NCBI GenBank assembly: GCA_017941345.1
Contig: JAGAWQ010000008.1
Span: 1-64,000, forward strand
Direction of reading: 5' to 3'
DNA: 64,000 nt
Source: Prevotella sp.
Lineage (GTDB): Bacteria > Bacteroidota > Bacteroidia > Bacteroidales > Bacteroidaceae
Part shown: piece by piece, positions 43,149 through 51,473 of the stretch
Numbering within the stretch: the stretch's first letter is position 1
Layout of the letters: each line of letters opens with the position of its first letter
The notes under the pieces: model-generated
Seen by the model: only the letters and a program-made list of their open reading frames with translations
What the model was told of the DNA's origin: nothing
Databases searched by the model: none
Program-made: the position numbers and the translations under genes

Positions 43149-45061
43149 TTTTTTGTCAGGTTATAATGATAATCATCGGGCAGCAACAACCATGAGCGAC
43201 ATCCTTGTTCCAAGTTTTCTATGCCAAAGTCGATTTGCTGTCTATTGCACTCATTTAACATTTGGATGGTTTGCCGTACTACTCTCATTCCCGTATGCTC
43301 TTGGTAGGAAGGGCTCAGGCCTTGTCCATTGTCAGTCACCTCAACCTGAGTGGCCGCCCCTTGTCGGGTGACGCGTATGGTCAGCTCGCCTCCTTGTCGG
43401 CGCAGTCCGTGCTTGATGGCATTCTCCACGAAAATCTGGATGGTCATGGCGGGCAATTTCACGTGGTCGGTATCCACATCATTGGCTATCTCCTTAGTGT
43501 ACTTTAACGGCTGGGGCATCTGCTGACGCTCAATGTTCACGTAGTAGTCTATGAAGTTGAACTCTTCTTGCAGCGTGGTCTCCAGCATGTCTGCCTGCTC
43601 CACGCCGCGTCGCAACAACTGGGTCAGCTGGCTGAGGTTTACCTCCTTACCCTCTATCTGGGCCAGCATCTCATGGCTCAAGGCATTGTATATGAAGTGG
43701 GGAGTAATGCGGTTGCGCGTGTTCTCCATGCGCATGCTGACTATTTGCTGGCGCGTCTGTATGTCTTTCATGCGCTGACGGCGCCTCCACAGTATGGTGA
43801 GCACGCCCAACAGACATACCGCCAGCAATGCTACCGCCAGTAAAGCCCATGCCAGGCGACTTTGTATGCGCTCGTGGTCTATGGTCCGTTGTTGTTCCAA
43901 GAGCCGTTTGTCGTGCTCATACTGCATTAGCCGTGCATTCATCTGCATCCGTATATTGGCGTTCTCTATGGAGTCTTTCAGCTGGTGCAGTTCGTTGTGA
44001 ATGCGATAAGCCTCCTCGTAGTTACCCGTCTCGCTCATGACCTGCTCTTCGGCTTTTAGCCTTAACACCTTGGCGGCTGGTATCGCCACGTCCTTCTGTT
44101 CGCAATGCCGTACCATGTGCAGAGCTTCTGCTTTACGGCCTTCTAACAAAGTCAGCTCTATCCGTTCGGTTTCCAAATAGTACAGCAAGGGCTGGAAATT
44201 GACTGCCCGGAAGAAGGAGTCGGCTTGATTGATGAACACTCTAGCAGAGTCAGCTTTCTCTAGACAAACAAAAATCTCGCCCAGATTAGTCAGGGCGGTA
44301 AAGTAGTCCCACTTCTTATCGGCATTCCCCCTGACCAATGCGGCTGCATGGGTGAAACAAGCGAGAGCCTCCTTGTAGTGCTGTTGGAAATAGTGGTCGT
44401 TGCCCCTGTTGTTATAGTAGATGAATTGGTCGCCCTGGTTCATTTGTGGCACCAGAAGGCTGGTTTTCTGCCACCACCGCTGGCTATTCTGGTAATCGCC
44501 CATGAAAGTGTAGGCAGTGCTGACACCCAACAGCAGAGCTACCTTCATCGTATCTTCCATACCAGTAGCATCAGCCTCTTCAAGTGCCTCCAGGTAGGCA
44601 TCGACGCTACGGTCCATCTGTCCTAACTGACGGTAGAAGTCGCCCCTATTAGCCATTGCGATGATACGTAGCCCATCAACACCCCTCAGCCCCTCCATTT
44701 GCTGCAAGGCACGTTCGGTGTATACCAGACCAGAATCGGGTCTGCCCAGGATAGCCGTGAAGTAGACACCACGCGCCTTTAGCCATTCAGCCTTGAGTCT
44801 GCGTCGCGCATCGTTCTCGTCGTTTTTATGTCTCGACAGGTACTGACCAATGCGTTCGCTGCTCGTCACCATCGAGTCTACGTTCATGGCTGCATACCAC
44901 CGTTTGTGTTGCTCCATCAGTCGTGAATAGTAGCTGTCGCTGTCGTTTTGCACAGCTCCCTCTGTCTGCCGACTGTAGCCGCAGGCTTCTGTCATTAAGA
45001 TGATAGCAAACAGTGCTACCACCATAATCCATTGTAGTCTTATAGAGTGATTTATTGCCAT
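43145..45061 (-). CDS. LytS/YehU-type sensor histidine kinase with TPR sensor region
   Basis: 638 aa from the ATG at 45061; the ATG at 45073 falls inside the promoter -7 box and is rejected. An N-terminal signal or anchor (VVALFAIILMTEAC, lipobox-like) precedes TPR-like helical repeats (about residues 40-360), a membrane span (LLAVALLAVCLLGVLTI), and the His_kinase domain with the phospho-acceptor in ITPHFIYNAL. The ATPase has NAIKHGLR (N box) and TDNGQGLS. It is paired with the LytTR regulator. The TPR sensor plus membrane span plus signalling domain layout mirrors the phosphatase at 31028. Confidence 0.88.
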   Translation of the reverse strand: MAINHSIRLQWIMVVALFAIILMTEACGYSRQTEGAVQNDSDSYYSRLMEQHKRWYAAMNVDSMVTSSERIGQYLSRHKNDENDARRRLKAEWLKARGVYFTAILGRPDSGLVYTERALQQMEGLRGVDGLRIIAMANRGDFYRQLGQMDRSVDAYLEALEEADATGMEDTMKVALLLGVSTAYTFMGDYQNSQRWWQKTSLLVPQMNQGDQFIYYNNRGNDHYFQQHYKEALACFTHAAALVRGNADKKWDYFTALTNLGEIFVCLEKADSARVFINQADSFFRAVNFQPLLYYLETERIELTLLEGRKAEALHMVRHCEQKDVAIPAAKVLRLKAEEQVMSETGNYEEAYRIHNELHQLKDSIENANIRMQMNARLMQYEHDKRLLEQQRTIDHERIQSRLAWALLAVALLAVCLLGVLTILWRRRQRMKDIQTRQQIVSMRMENTRNRITPHFIYNALSHEMLAQIEGKEVNLSQLTQLLRRGVEQADMLETTLQEEFNFIDYYVNIERQQMPQPLKYTKEIANDVDTDHVKLPAMTIQIFVENAIKHGLRRQGGELTIRVTRQGAATQVEVTDNGQGLSPSYQEHTGMRVVRQTIQMLNECNRQQIDFGIENLEQGCRSWLLLPDDYHYNLTKK

Positions 45062-45070
45062 ATACGTTTG

Positions 45071-45078
45071 CAAAGATA
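45071..45078 (-). promoter_or_regulatory. Promoter -7 box for the sensor kinase gene
   Basis: Minus-strand TATCTTTG ending 9 nt before the chosen ATG, which would leave an almost leaderless mRNA. Confidence 0.6.
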
Positions 45079-45227
45079 CGAAAAATAGTGTCTATTTCCT
45101 ATTTTTTCCCTCGATAAATTATTGGCACCCCTATTGGTGTCCCAATTATTTTACTCCTCTTGTGTTTTTATTTTCCCCTGTTATCGCCGTATTCGCCCTT
45201 TTGCTACAATATCGTCGTTATCTCCAT

Positions 45228-45258
45228 TTTGAGCAATCGCTTTTTTCCATTATCTTTG
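45228..45258 (+). promoter_or_regulatory. Bacteroidetes-type promoter of the lipoprotein gene at 45296
   Basis: TTTG at 45228-45231, 19-nt spacer, TATCTTTG at 45251-45258; leader about 30 nt. Confidence 0.75.
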
Positions 45259-45295
45259 CCAGTGAAATATTACTCATTAACAAACTATTATTATT

Positions 45296-47071
45296 ATGAA
45301 AAAGTGCTATTGGATATTGGGTCTGCTTGCCGTTGCGCTGACGAGTTGCAGCGGTGGTGGTGATGGTGACGGGGGAAATGATTATATCAATCCAAATAAA
45401 GGTGTGAACAACACCACGGATTTCGCTGTGACGGGCGGGGTACAGGCAACGGGTATGACCTATGCTGACCTGACGGGTTATGTGAATATTCCCGATGATT
45501 ATCAGAAGTCTGCTGCTACGAATAATCTTGTTTTCAGGGTAGGCGTTTACTATGGGGAAAGTGAGTCATCCCTGACAAAGGTAGAATACGGTTCACGTAG
45601 TGGTCGTACTTTTACGGTTACTCTCAAAGGATTGCAAGCAGGTAAGACATACTACTACAAGAGCTTCTTGGATTGGGGTAATTCTGGTTATGGTTGGGAG
45701 TATTGGGACAATCTTGGAACGGCAACAGAAGTAGGGTCGTTTACCACTAAGCCTGCTGCGTTCAATGGAACGATGACTACGGGTAAACCCTCCGACATCA
45801 CTTTCTTTACGGCTTCTATTTCTGCTAGTGTTGATGTCAGCTCGCTGAATGCGAAAGAAACCTATATCAAGGGCCTGATATATTCACAGAATCAGTCAGC
45901 ACTTTCTAGCCAATTGGCTCAAAAGTTGAGTCAGGCGGCTAAGGAGTCGACATCAGGTGGGGTCATCGAGATAACAGGGGATGGCTATTACGGTGGCTAC
46001 GTCAATGGTGACCTCCATTTCAACATTAGCGATGAAAACCAGTTGTCGCTGTCAATGGAACCGGGTAATACCGTGTATTACTGTCCGTTCATCATCATCT
46101 CCGACAAATCATTTACTGGTGAGGTGGGGCAGGTGACTCTGCGCGACCTGAAAACCCGCGAGGGTTTCATTGATCTGGGGCTTAGTTGTCTGTGGTCAGC
46201 CACCAACCTTGATGCCACGTCGCCATGGGATATGGGAAACACCATCAGAGAAGATCGGGCATTGACAAAGATAAAAGAACAATATGGTACCGAAGCTCAC
46301 GTACCCTCACAGGAAGAGGTGGAGGAACTAAACAGGTGCAGCATAGAGGAAATAGACAACGGTGTGCTGATTACGGGTCCTAATGGCAACCAGATTTTCC
46401 TGCCTACAACGCCCCGTACATCTGGAACGTCAATGTATGACAACTACCGCTATATGACAAGCTCAGGCGAAAGCAAGACAACGGGAAGCGGCAAATACAG
46501 CTATCAGCGTATTTATAACATTCTCTACCAGTATAATTGGAACAGCAAGGCCTTCGAGACGTATAAGGGAACTATCCCATATTATGACTCGTCGACCTAC
46601 GGCAGCAATAAGTATAACTATCAGAGTGCCTATTTCCGAGCAGTCAAGCCTGGAGGTAGCGGTACAGGGAACGATGGAGGTGTAGACCTAAATACTATTG
46701 CAGGCACGTATACTACCATGGAATACCAATACTATGGTGACGAGGAGACATGGTACCATATGACTCCAGACTACGAAATGACTATTACGACCAACAGCTA
46801 TAATCCGACCAGCGTCGAGATATATAACCTATGGCGGGGAGGAAAGTACATTACGGGTGAACTGAATACCCAGACAGGCGAGATTACCATTCCGTCGGGC
46901 CAGAACATTTACGACCACTCCACATACGGCAACGTGTGGGTGGAACCATATAGTGATAAAATTATTTTCACCTACGACGCAGCTACACGAACCTACTCGT
47001 CGAATATCATGTCACCAGTATGCAGCGCGGGGCGCTTCCGCTATTTTGAAGTGGAAATGGTACATCAGTAA
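45296..47071 (+). CDS. Large surface lipoprotein with Fn3-like and FISUMP-like segments
   Basis: 591 aa. Lipoprotein signal WILGLLAVALTSC, then a Gly/Asp-rich stretch (SGGGDGDGGND) suggesting export to the outer face. The first half has fibronectin-like pieces (LKGLQAGKTYYYKSFLDWG). Near residue 292 it reads GFIDLGLSCLWSATNLDA, the entry of the Fibrobacter succinogenes major paralogous (FISUMP) type domain also seen in the protein at 48627, and AYFRAVKPG closes it. A C-terminal beta-rich domain of about 130 residues follows. The function is unknown; surface binding or adhesion is possible. It is 27 nt upstream of the next lipoprotein gene. Confidence 0.7.
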   Translation: MKKCYWILGLLAVALTSCSGGGDGDGGNDYINPNKGVNNTTDFAVTGGVQATGMTYADLTGYVNIPDDYQKSAATNNLVFRVGVYYGESESSLTKVEYGSRSGRTFTVTLKGLQAGKTYYYKSFLDWGNSGYGWEYWDNLGTATEVGSFTTKPAAFNGTMTTGKPSDITFFTASISASVDVSSLNAKETYIKGLIYSQNQSALSSQLAQKLSQAAKESTSGGVIEITGDGYYGGYVNGDLHFNISDENQLSLSMEPGNTVYYCPFIIISDKSFTGEVGQVTLRDLKTREGFIDLGLSCLWSATNLDATSPWDMGNTIREDRALTKIKEQYGTEAHVPSQEEVEELNRCSIEEIDNGVLITGPNGNQIFLPTTPRTSGTSMYDNYRYMTSSGESKTTGSGKYSYQRIYNILYQYNWNSKAFETYKGTIPYYDSSTYGSNKYNYQSAYFRAVKPGGSGTGNDGGVDLNTIAGTYTTMEYQYYGDEETWYHMTPDYEMTITTNSYNPTSVEIYNLWRGGKYITGELNTQTGEITIPSGQNIYDHSTYGNVWVEPYSDKIIFTYDAATRTYSSNIMSPVCSAGRFRYFEVEMVHQ

Positions 47072-47098
47072 ACATTTAAGGACAAAGAACTAAAAACA

Positions 47099-48520
47099 AT
47101 GATAATGATAAAGAAGCAACTCAGACTTTTCGGCCTTATCATGGCAGCTATGGCCATGATGTTCACGATGAACAGCTGTGGCGGCGACAATGCCAGCGAC
47201 AGCACTTCAGGTGGCAGTACGACACCAAGCCTACTTGGAGCATGGTACGCCAACATCGGCAGCTACATGCTGGTATTCGACTTCGGCAGCAGTAACGTGG
47301 CATACACCATCTATGAGATAAACGGTAGTGTCTACTACATGACAACGGTGTCAGCCCCGTATTTAAAGGCGGGGGAAACGGTTACCTTCACGATAGGCGG
47401 TCAGCCGTATTCGGCTATCGTTGGTGAGAATACTCTGGTTATGACCGAACCTGACTTGGGTCGACTGACCTTGAACAGAGTGGCTGGAACAGTACAGACA
47501 CAGGTGTCCACAATGGAGGCCTACTTCGACAATCTGCAGAAGCAAATTGTCAACGAGTGGTACAGCTATAGTGACTATTACAACAGTTACGAAGTCTTAA
47601 AGTTTGAAGCGTCTGGCAAGGGGATGTGTACTGACTATAGAACCTATACCACCTATTCGGGACCGTCGTTTACATGGACGCGTGGCGGCTCGATGACAGT
47701 GTCGTATGACAATGGCACTACTGAAAGGATGAAGTTTAATCTCAAGGGAGGTGTCTTGAACATCATCTACTCATACGAAGGTACGGACTATACGAGTACC
47801 TACCAGCCCATGACCGACGAGGTTCGCCAGCGAATAGAGGACTTGCGGAACACTCCGACGCTGCAGAGTGGCACCTACGTGGAAAAGAATCCGAACATGA
47901 AGGAGTATTTCATGGTGGAGATTGATGACAACGACATGGAGGAGTTTGTCGTTACCTACGGAAAGAAGAAAAAATTGATAGAGGGCAGTTTCTCCATCAG
48001 CGGCAATCAGATAACCATTGCAGGAGTGGATGTCAATGGCGATGGTGTTGTGAATGATAACGACAAGATGAACATCACCGTCAATGGCAATGAGTTTACC
48101 GTGGGCGGAATGACCTTTGTGCGTACGGAGGTGACCTGGGATAAGCTGATAGGCCATTGGCAGTCGATGCGTACGATAGGAGCAGCGTATGACAACGATG
48201 GCGAAACCATCCTAAACAAGTGGGACTGGACGCTGACGGTAAGCAGCACGGGCAATGAGGCTATAGACAACGAGAATATTCGGATGCTGCTGAACAGTGA
48301 TGGCACCTTCCAGTCGTCGGTGATGATGAATGGTGTATGGACACAGGTGCAGGCAGGTACTTTCTCGTATGCTGACAGTAGGATAACCACCACCTTCGCG
48401 GATGGCGGACAGACCCTGACCGAGTCGTGGAAAGTCATCAGTGTCAATGACTCAGAAGCTATCATCGAGTTCTGGGATGGAGGCTACATCTATCGCTCTT
48501 ATTACATGAAGAAGCTGTGA
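47099..48520 (+). CDS. Lipoprotein with three lipocalin-like segments
   Basis: 473 aa. The signal ends in MMFTMNSC and is followed by GGDNASDS. Three segments start alike: LLGAWYANIG, IVNEWYSYSD and LIGHWQSMRT, the usual opening strand of Bacteroidetes lipocalin-like domains, suggesting three consecutive small barrels. A DVNGDGVVNDNDK calcium-loop-like motif lies near residue 315. ATG at 47105 is an equally good start. It is likely in one operon with the preceding lipoprotein. The ligand is not known. Confidence 0.65.
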   Translation: MIMIKKQLRLFGLIMAAMAMMFTMNSCGGDNASDSTSGGSTTPSLLGAWYANIGSYMLVFDFGSSNVAYTIYEINGSVYYMTTVSAPYLKAGETVTFTIGGQPYSAIVGENTLVMTEPDLGRLTLNRVAGTVQTQVSTMEAYFDNLQKQIVNEWYSYSDYYNSYEVLKFEASGKGMCTDYRTYTTYSGPSFTWTRGGSMTVSYDNGTTERMKFNLKGGVLNIIYSYEGTDYTSTYQPMTDEVRQRIEDLRNTPTLQSGTYVEKNPNMKEYFMVEIDDNDMEEFVVTYGKKKKLIEGSFSISGNQITIAGVDVNGDGVVNDNDKMNITVNGNEFTVGGMTFVRTEVTWDKLIGHWQSMRTIGAAYDNDGETILNKWDWTLTVSSTGNEAIDNENIRMLLNSDGTFQSSVMMNGVWTQVQAGTFSYADSRITTTFADGGQTLTESWKVISVNDSEAIIEFWDGGYIYRSYYMKKL

Positions 48521-48567
48521 GCCCCACCTCGCAAACAAGGGAAAGTTGAATAAAATGGGGGAAGCAT

Positions 48568-48598
48568 TTTGTACTTTCAAAAAATATCACTACATTTG
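48568..48598 (+). promoter_or_regulatory. Bacteroidetes-type promoter of the FISUMP protein gene
   Basis: TTTG at 48568-48571, 19-nt spacer, TACATTTG at 48591-48598; leader about 22 nt. Confidence 0.75.
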
Positions 48599-48626
48599 CG
48601 GCTGAAAACGAGAAACGTTGAAGAAT

Positions 48627-49292
48627 ATGAAGAAGATTTTTCTGATGGTGCTGGCCGCAATGTTCCTGGGAACGGCAGGCTATGCTAAGGGTGGGGCAAC
48701 GGAAGCCAAGGCTGCTGATGGTGTTGAGGCTGTCGATTTAGGCCTTAGTGTGAAATGGGCAAACATGAATGTGGGTGCGAAGAAGTCTACTGACTTTGGT
48801 ACTTACTTCGCATGGGGTGAGACGCAGCCTAAGAAATATTATTCGTGGAACACCTATGCCTGGAGTAAGGGTGACACTCAGTTCCTGACCAAGTATTCGA
48901 CCACCGACAGGAGAACGCAGTTGGCTCCTGCCGATGATGCTGCTCGTGCCAATTTGGGTGACGAATGGCGTATGCCTACCGTGAGTGAGTATGAGGAGTT
49001 GGTCAACCCGGACAACTGCACATGGGTATGGACTACTCAGAATGGTGTCAATGGGTATAAGGTTACTAGCAAGAAGACGGGCAATTCCATCTTCCTGCCT
49101 ATCACGGGCTGTCGTTACTTTGCAGACAAACAGTTTGGTGGTATCAATGGCCTCTACTGGACATCAACGCTCTATACGTCTAATCCTAACAAGGCCTGGT
49201 GTCTGGAATTCAATTTCTCTAACGTAGAGGTGTATTACGGAGATCTTTCCAGCAATCGCTTCAGTGGTCGTTGCATCCGTGCGGTGAAGTAA
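48627..49292 (+). CDS. Secreted FISUMP-domain protein
   Basis: 221 aa from ATG 48627; an upstream TTG (48618) is less likely. A signal peptide (KKIFLMVLAAMFLGTAGYA) precedes one complete FISUMP-type domain: AVDLGLSVKWANMNVGA, FGTYFAWGETQPK, GDEWRMPTVSEYEEL, IFLPITGCRY, GLYWTSTLY and GRCIRAVK. This is the form very common in Prevotella and Bacteroides exported proteins. The molecular role is not known. It has its own promoter and is followed by the sufC promoter. Confidence 0.85.
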   Translation: MKKIFLMVLAAMFLGTAGYAKGGATEAKAADGVEAVDLGLSVKWANMNVGAKKSTDFGTYFAWGETQPKKYYSWNTYAWSKGDTQFLTKYSTTDRRTQLAPADDAARANLGDEWRMPTVSEYEELVNPDNCTWVWTTQNGVNGYKVTSKKTGNSIFLPITGCRYFADKQFGGINGLYWTSTLYTSNPNKAWCLEFNFSNVEVYYGDLSSNRFSGRCIRAVK

Positions 49293-49304
49293 GAGGGAAA
49301 TAAA

Positions 49305-49336
49305 TTTGGCTCTTTACTCGTTTTTTCGTACCTTTG
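49305..49336 (+). promoter_or_regulatory. Bacteroidetes-type promoter of sufCDS
   Basis: TTTG at 49305-49308, 20-nt spacer, TACCTTTG at 49329-49336; leader about 18 nt. It makes sufCDS independent of sufB. Confidence 0.78.
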
Positions 49337-49360
49337 CCGGCAAATTAGAAATAAGGAAAG

Positions 49361-50113
49361 ATGTTAGAAGTAAGAAACTTACACGCCAGAATAGGCGATA
49401 AGGAGATATTGCGGGGTATTAATCTGACCATTAAGGATGGTGAGACGCATGCCATTATGGGTCCCAACGGGTCGGGTAAGTCGACACTCTCAGCCGTACT
49501 GGTGGGTAATCCATTGTATGAGGTGACTGAGGGCGAGGCTTTCTTCAATGGCAAGAACCTGTTGGAGATGAAGCCTGAGGACAGGGCTCACGAAGGGCTG
49601 TTCCTGTCGTTTCAGTATCCTGTGGAGATTCCAGGTGTATCGATGACCAACTTCATGAAGGCAGCTGTCAATGAGAAGCGCAAATATCAGGGCCTGCCAG
49701 AGTTGAAGGCAGGCGACTTCATCAAGTTGATGCGTGAGAAGCAGAAAATCGTCGAGCTTGACAACAAGTTGGCAGGACGTAGTGTGAACGAGGGCTTTAG
49801 TGGTGGCGAGAAGAAGCGCAATGAGATATTCCAGATGGCTATGCTGGAGCCCAAGCTCTCGATACTGGACGAGACGGACTCAGGTCTGGACGTGGATGCG
49901 ATGCGTATCGTTGCCGAGGGTGTGAATAAGCTGAAGACCGCTGAGACCTCATGTATCGTCATTACCCATTACGACCGACTGTTGGAGATGATTCGTCCTG
50001 ACGTAGTACACGTATTATATAAGGGACAGATTGTGAAGACGGCAGGTCCAGAACTGGCCAAGGTGATTCAGGAACGCGGTTACGACTGGATAAAAGCAGA
50101 AGTCAATGAGTAG
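49361..50113 (+). CDS. sufC: Fe-S cluster assembly ATPase SufC
   Basis: 250 aa, the ABC-type ATPase of the SufBCD complex. Walker A is GPNGSGKST, the signature is GFSGGEKKRNE, and Walker B is LSILDETDSGLD, with SufC's typical ETDSGLD. H-loop ITHYDR is present. It overlaps sufD by 8 nt. Unlike the usual arrangement it is not next to sufB, which lies 42 kb upstream at the end of the infB operon. Confidence 0.97.
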   Translation: MLEVRNLHARIGDKEILRGINLTIKDGETHAIMGPNGSGKSTLSAVLVGNPLYEVTEGEAFFNGKNLLEMKPEDRAHEGLFLSFQYPVEIPGVSMTNFMKAAVNEKRKYQGLPELKAGDFIKLMREKQKIVELDNKLAGRSVNEGFSGGEKKRNEIFQMAMLEPKLSILDETDSGLDVDAMRIVAEGVNKLKTAETSCIVITHYDRLLEMIRPDVVHVLYKGQIVKTAGPELAKVIQERGYDWIKAEVNE

Positions 50114-51461
50114 CGAACAGCAATATATAGACCTCTACGAACAGGCTCGGCAGATGATTTTCAGTCATGCGCCAGAGTCGATGAATGCTGTGCGCGACAA
50201 GGCTTTCGAGGACTTCAAAGCTCAAGGCTTTCCTTCACGAAAGGTGGAGCGCTATAAATATACGGACATCGACAATCTCTTTGCTCCTGACTATGGCGTC
50301 AATCTGAACCGTCTGGAAATACCTGTGGATCCCTATCAGGCCTTCCGATGCGATGTGCCTAATCTCTCGACTTCGCTCTATTTTGTCGTCAACGACACCT
50401 TTTATAATAAGGCATTGCCACAGGTGTCGCTACCTGAAGGTGTCATCATCGGTTCGCTGAGAGAACATCCTGAGTTTATCAAGAAATACTACGCCAAGCT
50501 GGCCAAGACGAGCGAGGATGCCATCACAGCACTCAACACCATGATGGCCCAGGACGGCATGCTGGTGTATGTGCCGAAGAACGTAAAGGTGGGGCGAGCT
50601 GTTCAGGTCATTAATATCCTGAAGGGCACACCTCAGAATGCCCAGCGCGTAGTACCTAACCTGATGGTGAACCGAAGGGTACTCATTGTACTGGATGAGG
50701 GTGCGGAGATTAAAATGCTCTTCTGCGACCATGCGGCTGACGATAAGGACTTTCTGGCTACACAAGTCATAGAGGCCTATGTGGGCGAGAATGCATCACT
50801 CGACCTCTACTGTCTGGAGGAAACCCATTATAAGAATGTCCGCCTAAGCAATGTCTATATCGACCAACAGCGCGACAGTCGTGTGAACCATAACGTTATC
50901 ACGCTGCATAATGGTATCACCCGCAACAAACTCGACCTGACCTTCTCTGGTGAGGGGGCGGAGTGTGGTTGCTATGGTTGTGTGATAGCTGACAAACAGC
51001 AACACGTCGACAACAACACGCTGATAACCCATCATGCATCGCATTGCACCTCAAACGAGCTCTACAAATATGTGCTCGACGATGAGGCTACTGGAGCCTT
51101 TGCGGGTAGGGTGCTGGTGGAAAAGAATGCTCAGAAGACGGCTTCGCAGATGACTAACCAGAATCTCACAGCTACCAAAAAGGCTCGTATGTATACCCAG
51201 CCCATGTTGGAGATATATGCCGATGATGTGAAGTGTGCCCATGGTTCGACGGTGGGTCAGCTGAATGATGCAGCGATGTTCTATATGCAGCAACGAGGCA
51301 TCTCGCAGCAAGAGGCCAGACTGTTGTTGCAGAATGCATTTATCAACGAGGTGATAGACCACATGGAGCTCGAACCCCTCCGCGACCGCCTGCATTATCT
51401 AGTAGAGAAGCGTTTCCGAGGAGAACTGAACAAGTGTGAGGGCTGTAAGTTGTGTAAGTAA
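50106..51461 (+). CDS. sufD: Fe-S cluster assembly protein SufD
   Basis: 451 aa, paralogue of SufB and part of the SufBC2D scaffold. The beta-helix core ends with the SufD signature CAHGSTVGQLNDAAMFYMQQRG and EARLLLQNAFINEV, including the conserved histidine. The C-terminus has the tail CEGCKLCK, a cysteine-rich end. The N-terminal helix PSRKVERYKYTDI is typical of SufD. Its start lies inside the sufC end, and sufS begins 12 nt after its stop. Confidence 0.95.
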   Translation: MSSEQQYIDLYEQARQMIFSHAPESMNAVRDKAFEDFKAQGFPSRKVERYKYTDIDNLFAPDYGVNLNRLEIPVDPYQAFRCDVPNLSTSLYFVVNDTFYNKALPQVSLPEGVIIGSLREHPEFIKKYYAKLAKTSEDAITALNTMMAQDGMLVYVPKNVKVGRAVQVINILKGTPQNAQRVVPNLMVNRRVLIVLDEGAEIKMLFCDHAADDKDFLATQVIEAYVGENASLDLYCLEETHYKNVRLSNVYIDQQRDSRVNHNVITLHNGITRNKLDLTFSGEGAECGCYGCVIADKQQHVDNNTLITHHASHCTSNELYKYVLDDEATGAFAGRVLVEKNAQKTASQMTNQNLTATKKARMYTQPMLEIYADDVKCAHGSTVGQLNDAAMFYMQQRGISQQEARLLLQNAFINEVIDHMELEPLRDRLHYLVEKRFRGELNKCEGCKLCK

Positions 51462-51473
51462 GCTGTTGTCAAG

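Noticed and set aside
45116..45150. Imperfect inverted repeat between the sensor kinase and lipoprotein genes
   Set aside because: Arms around ATTGGCACC and GGTGTCCCAAT match poorly and no spacing or copy elsewhere supports a site.
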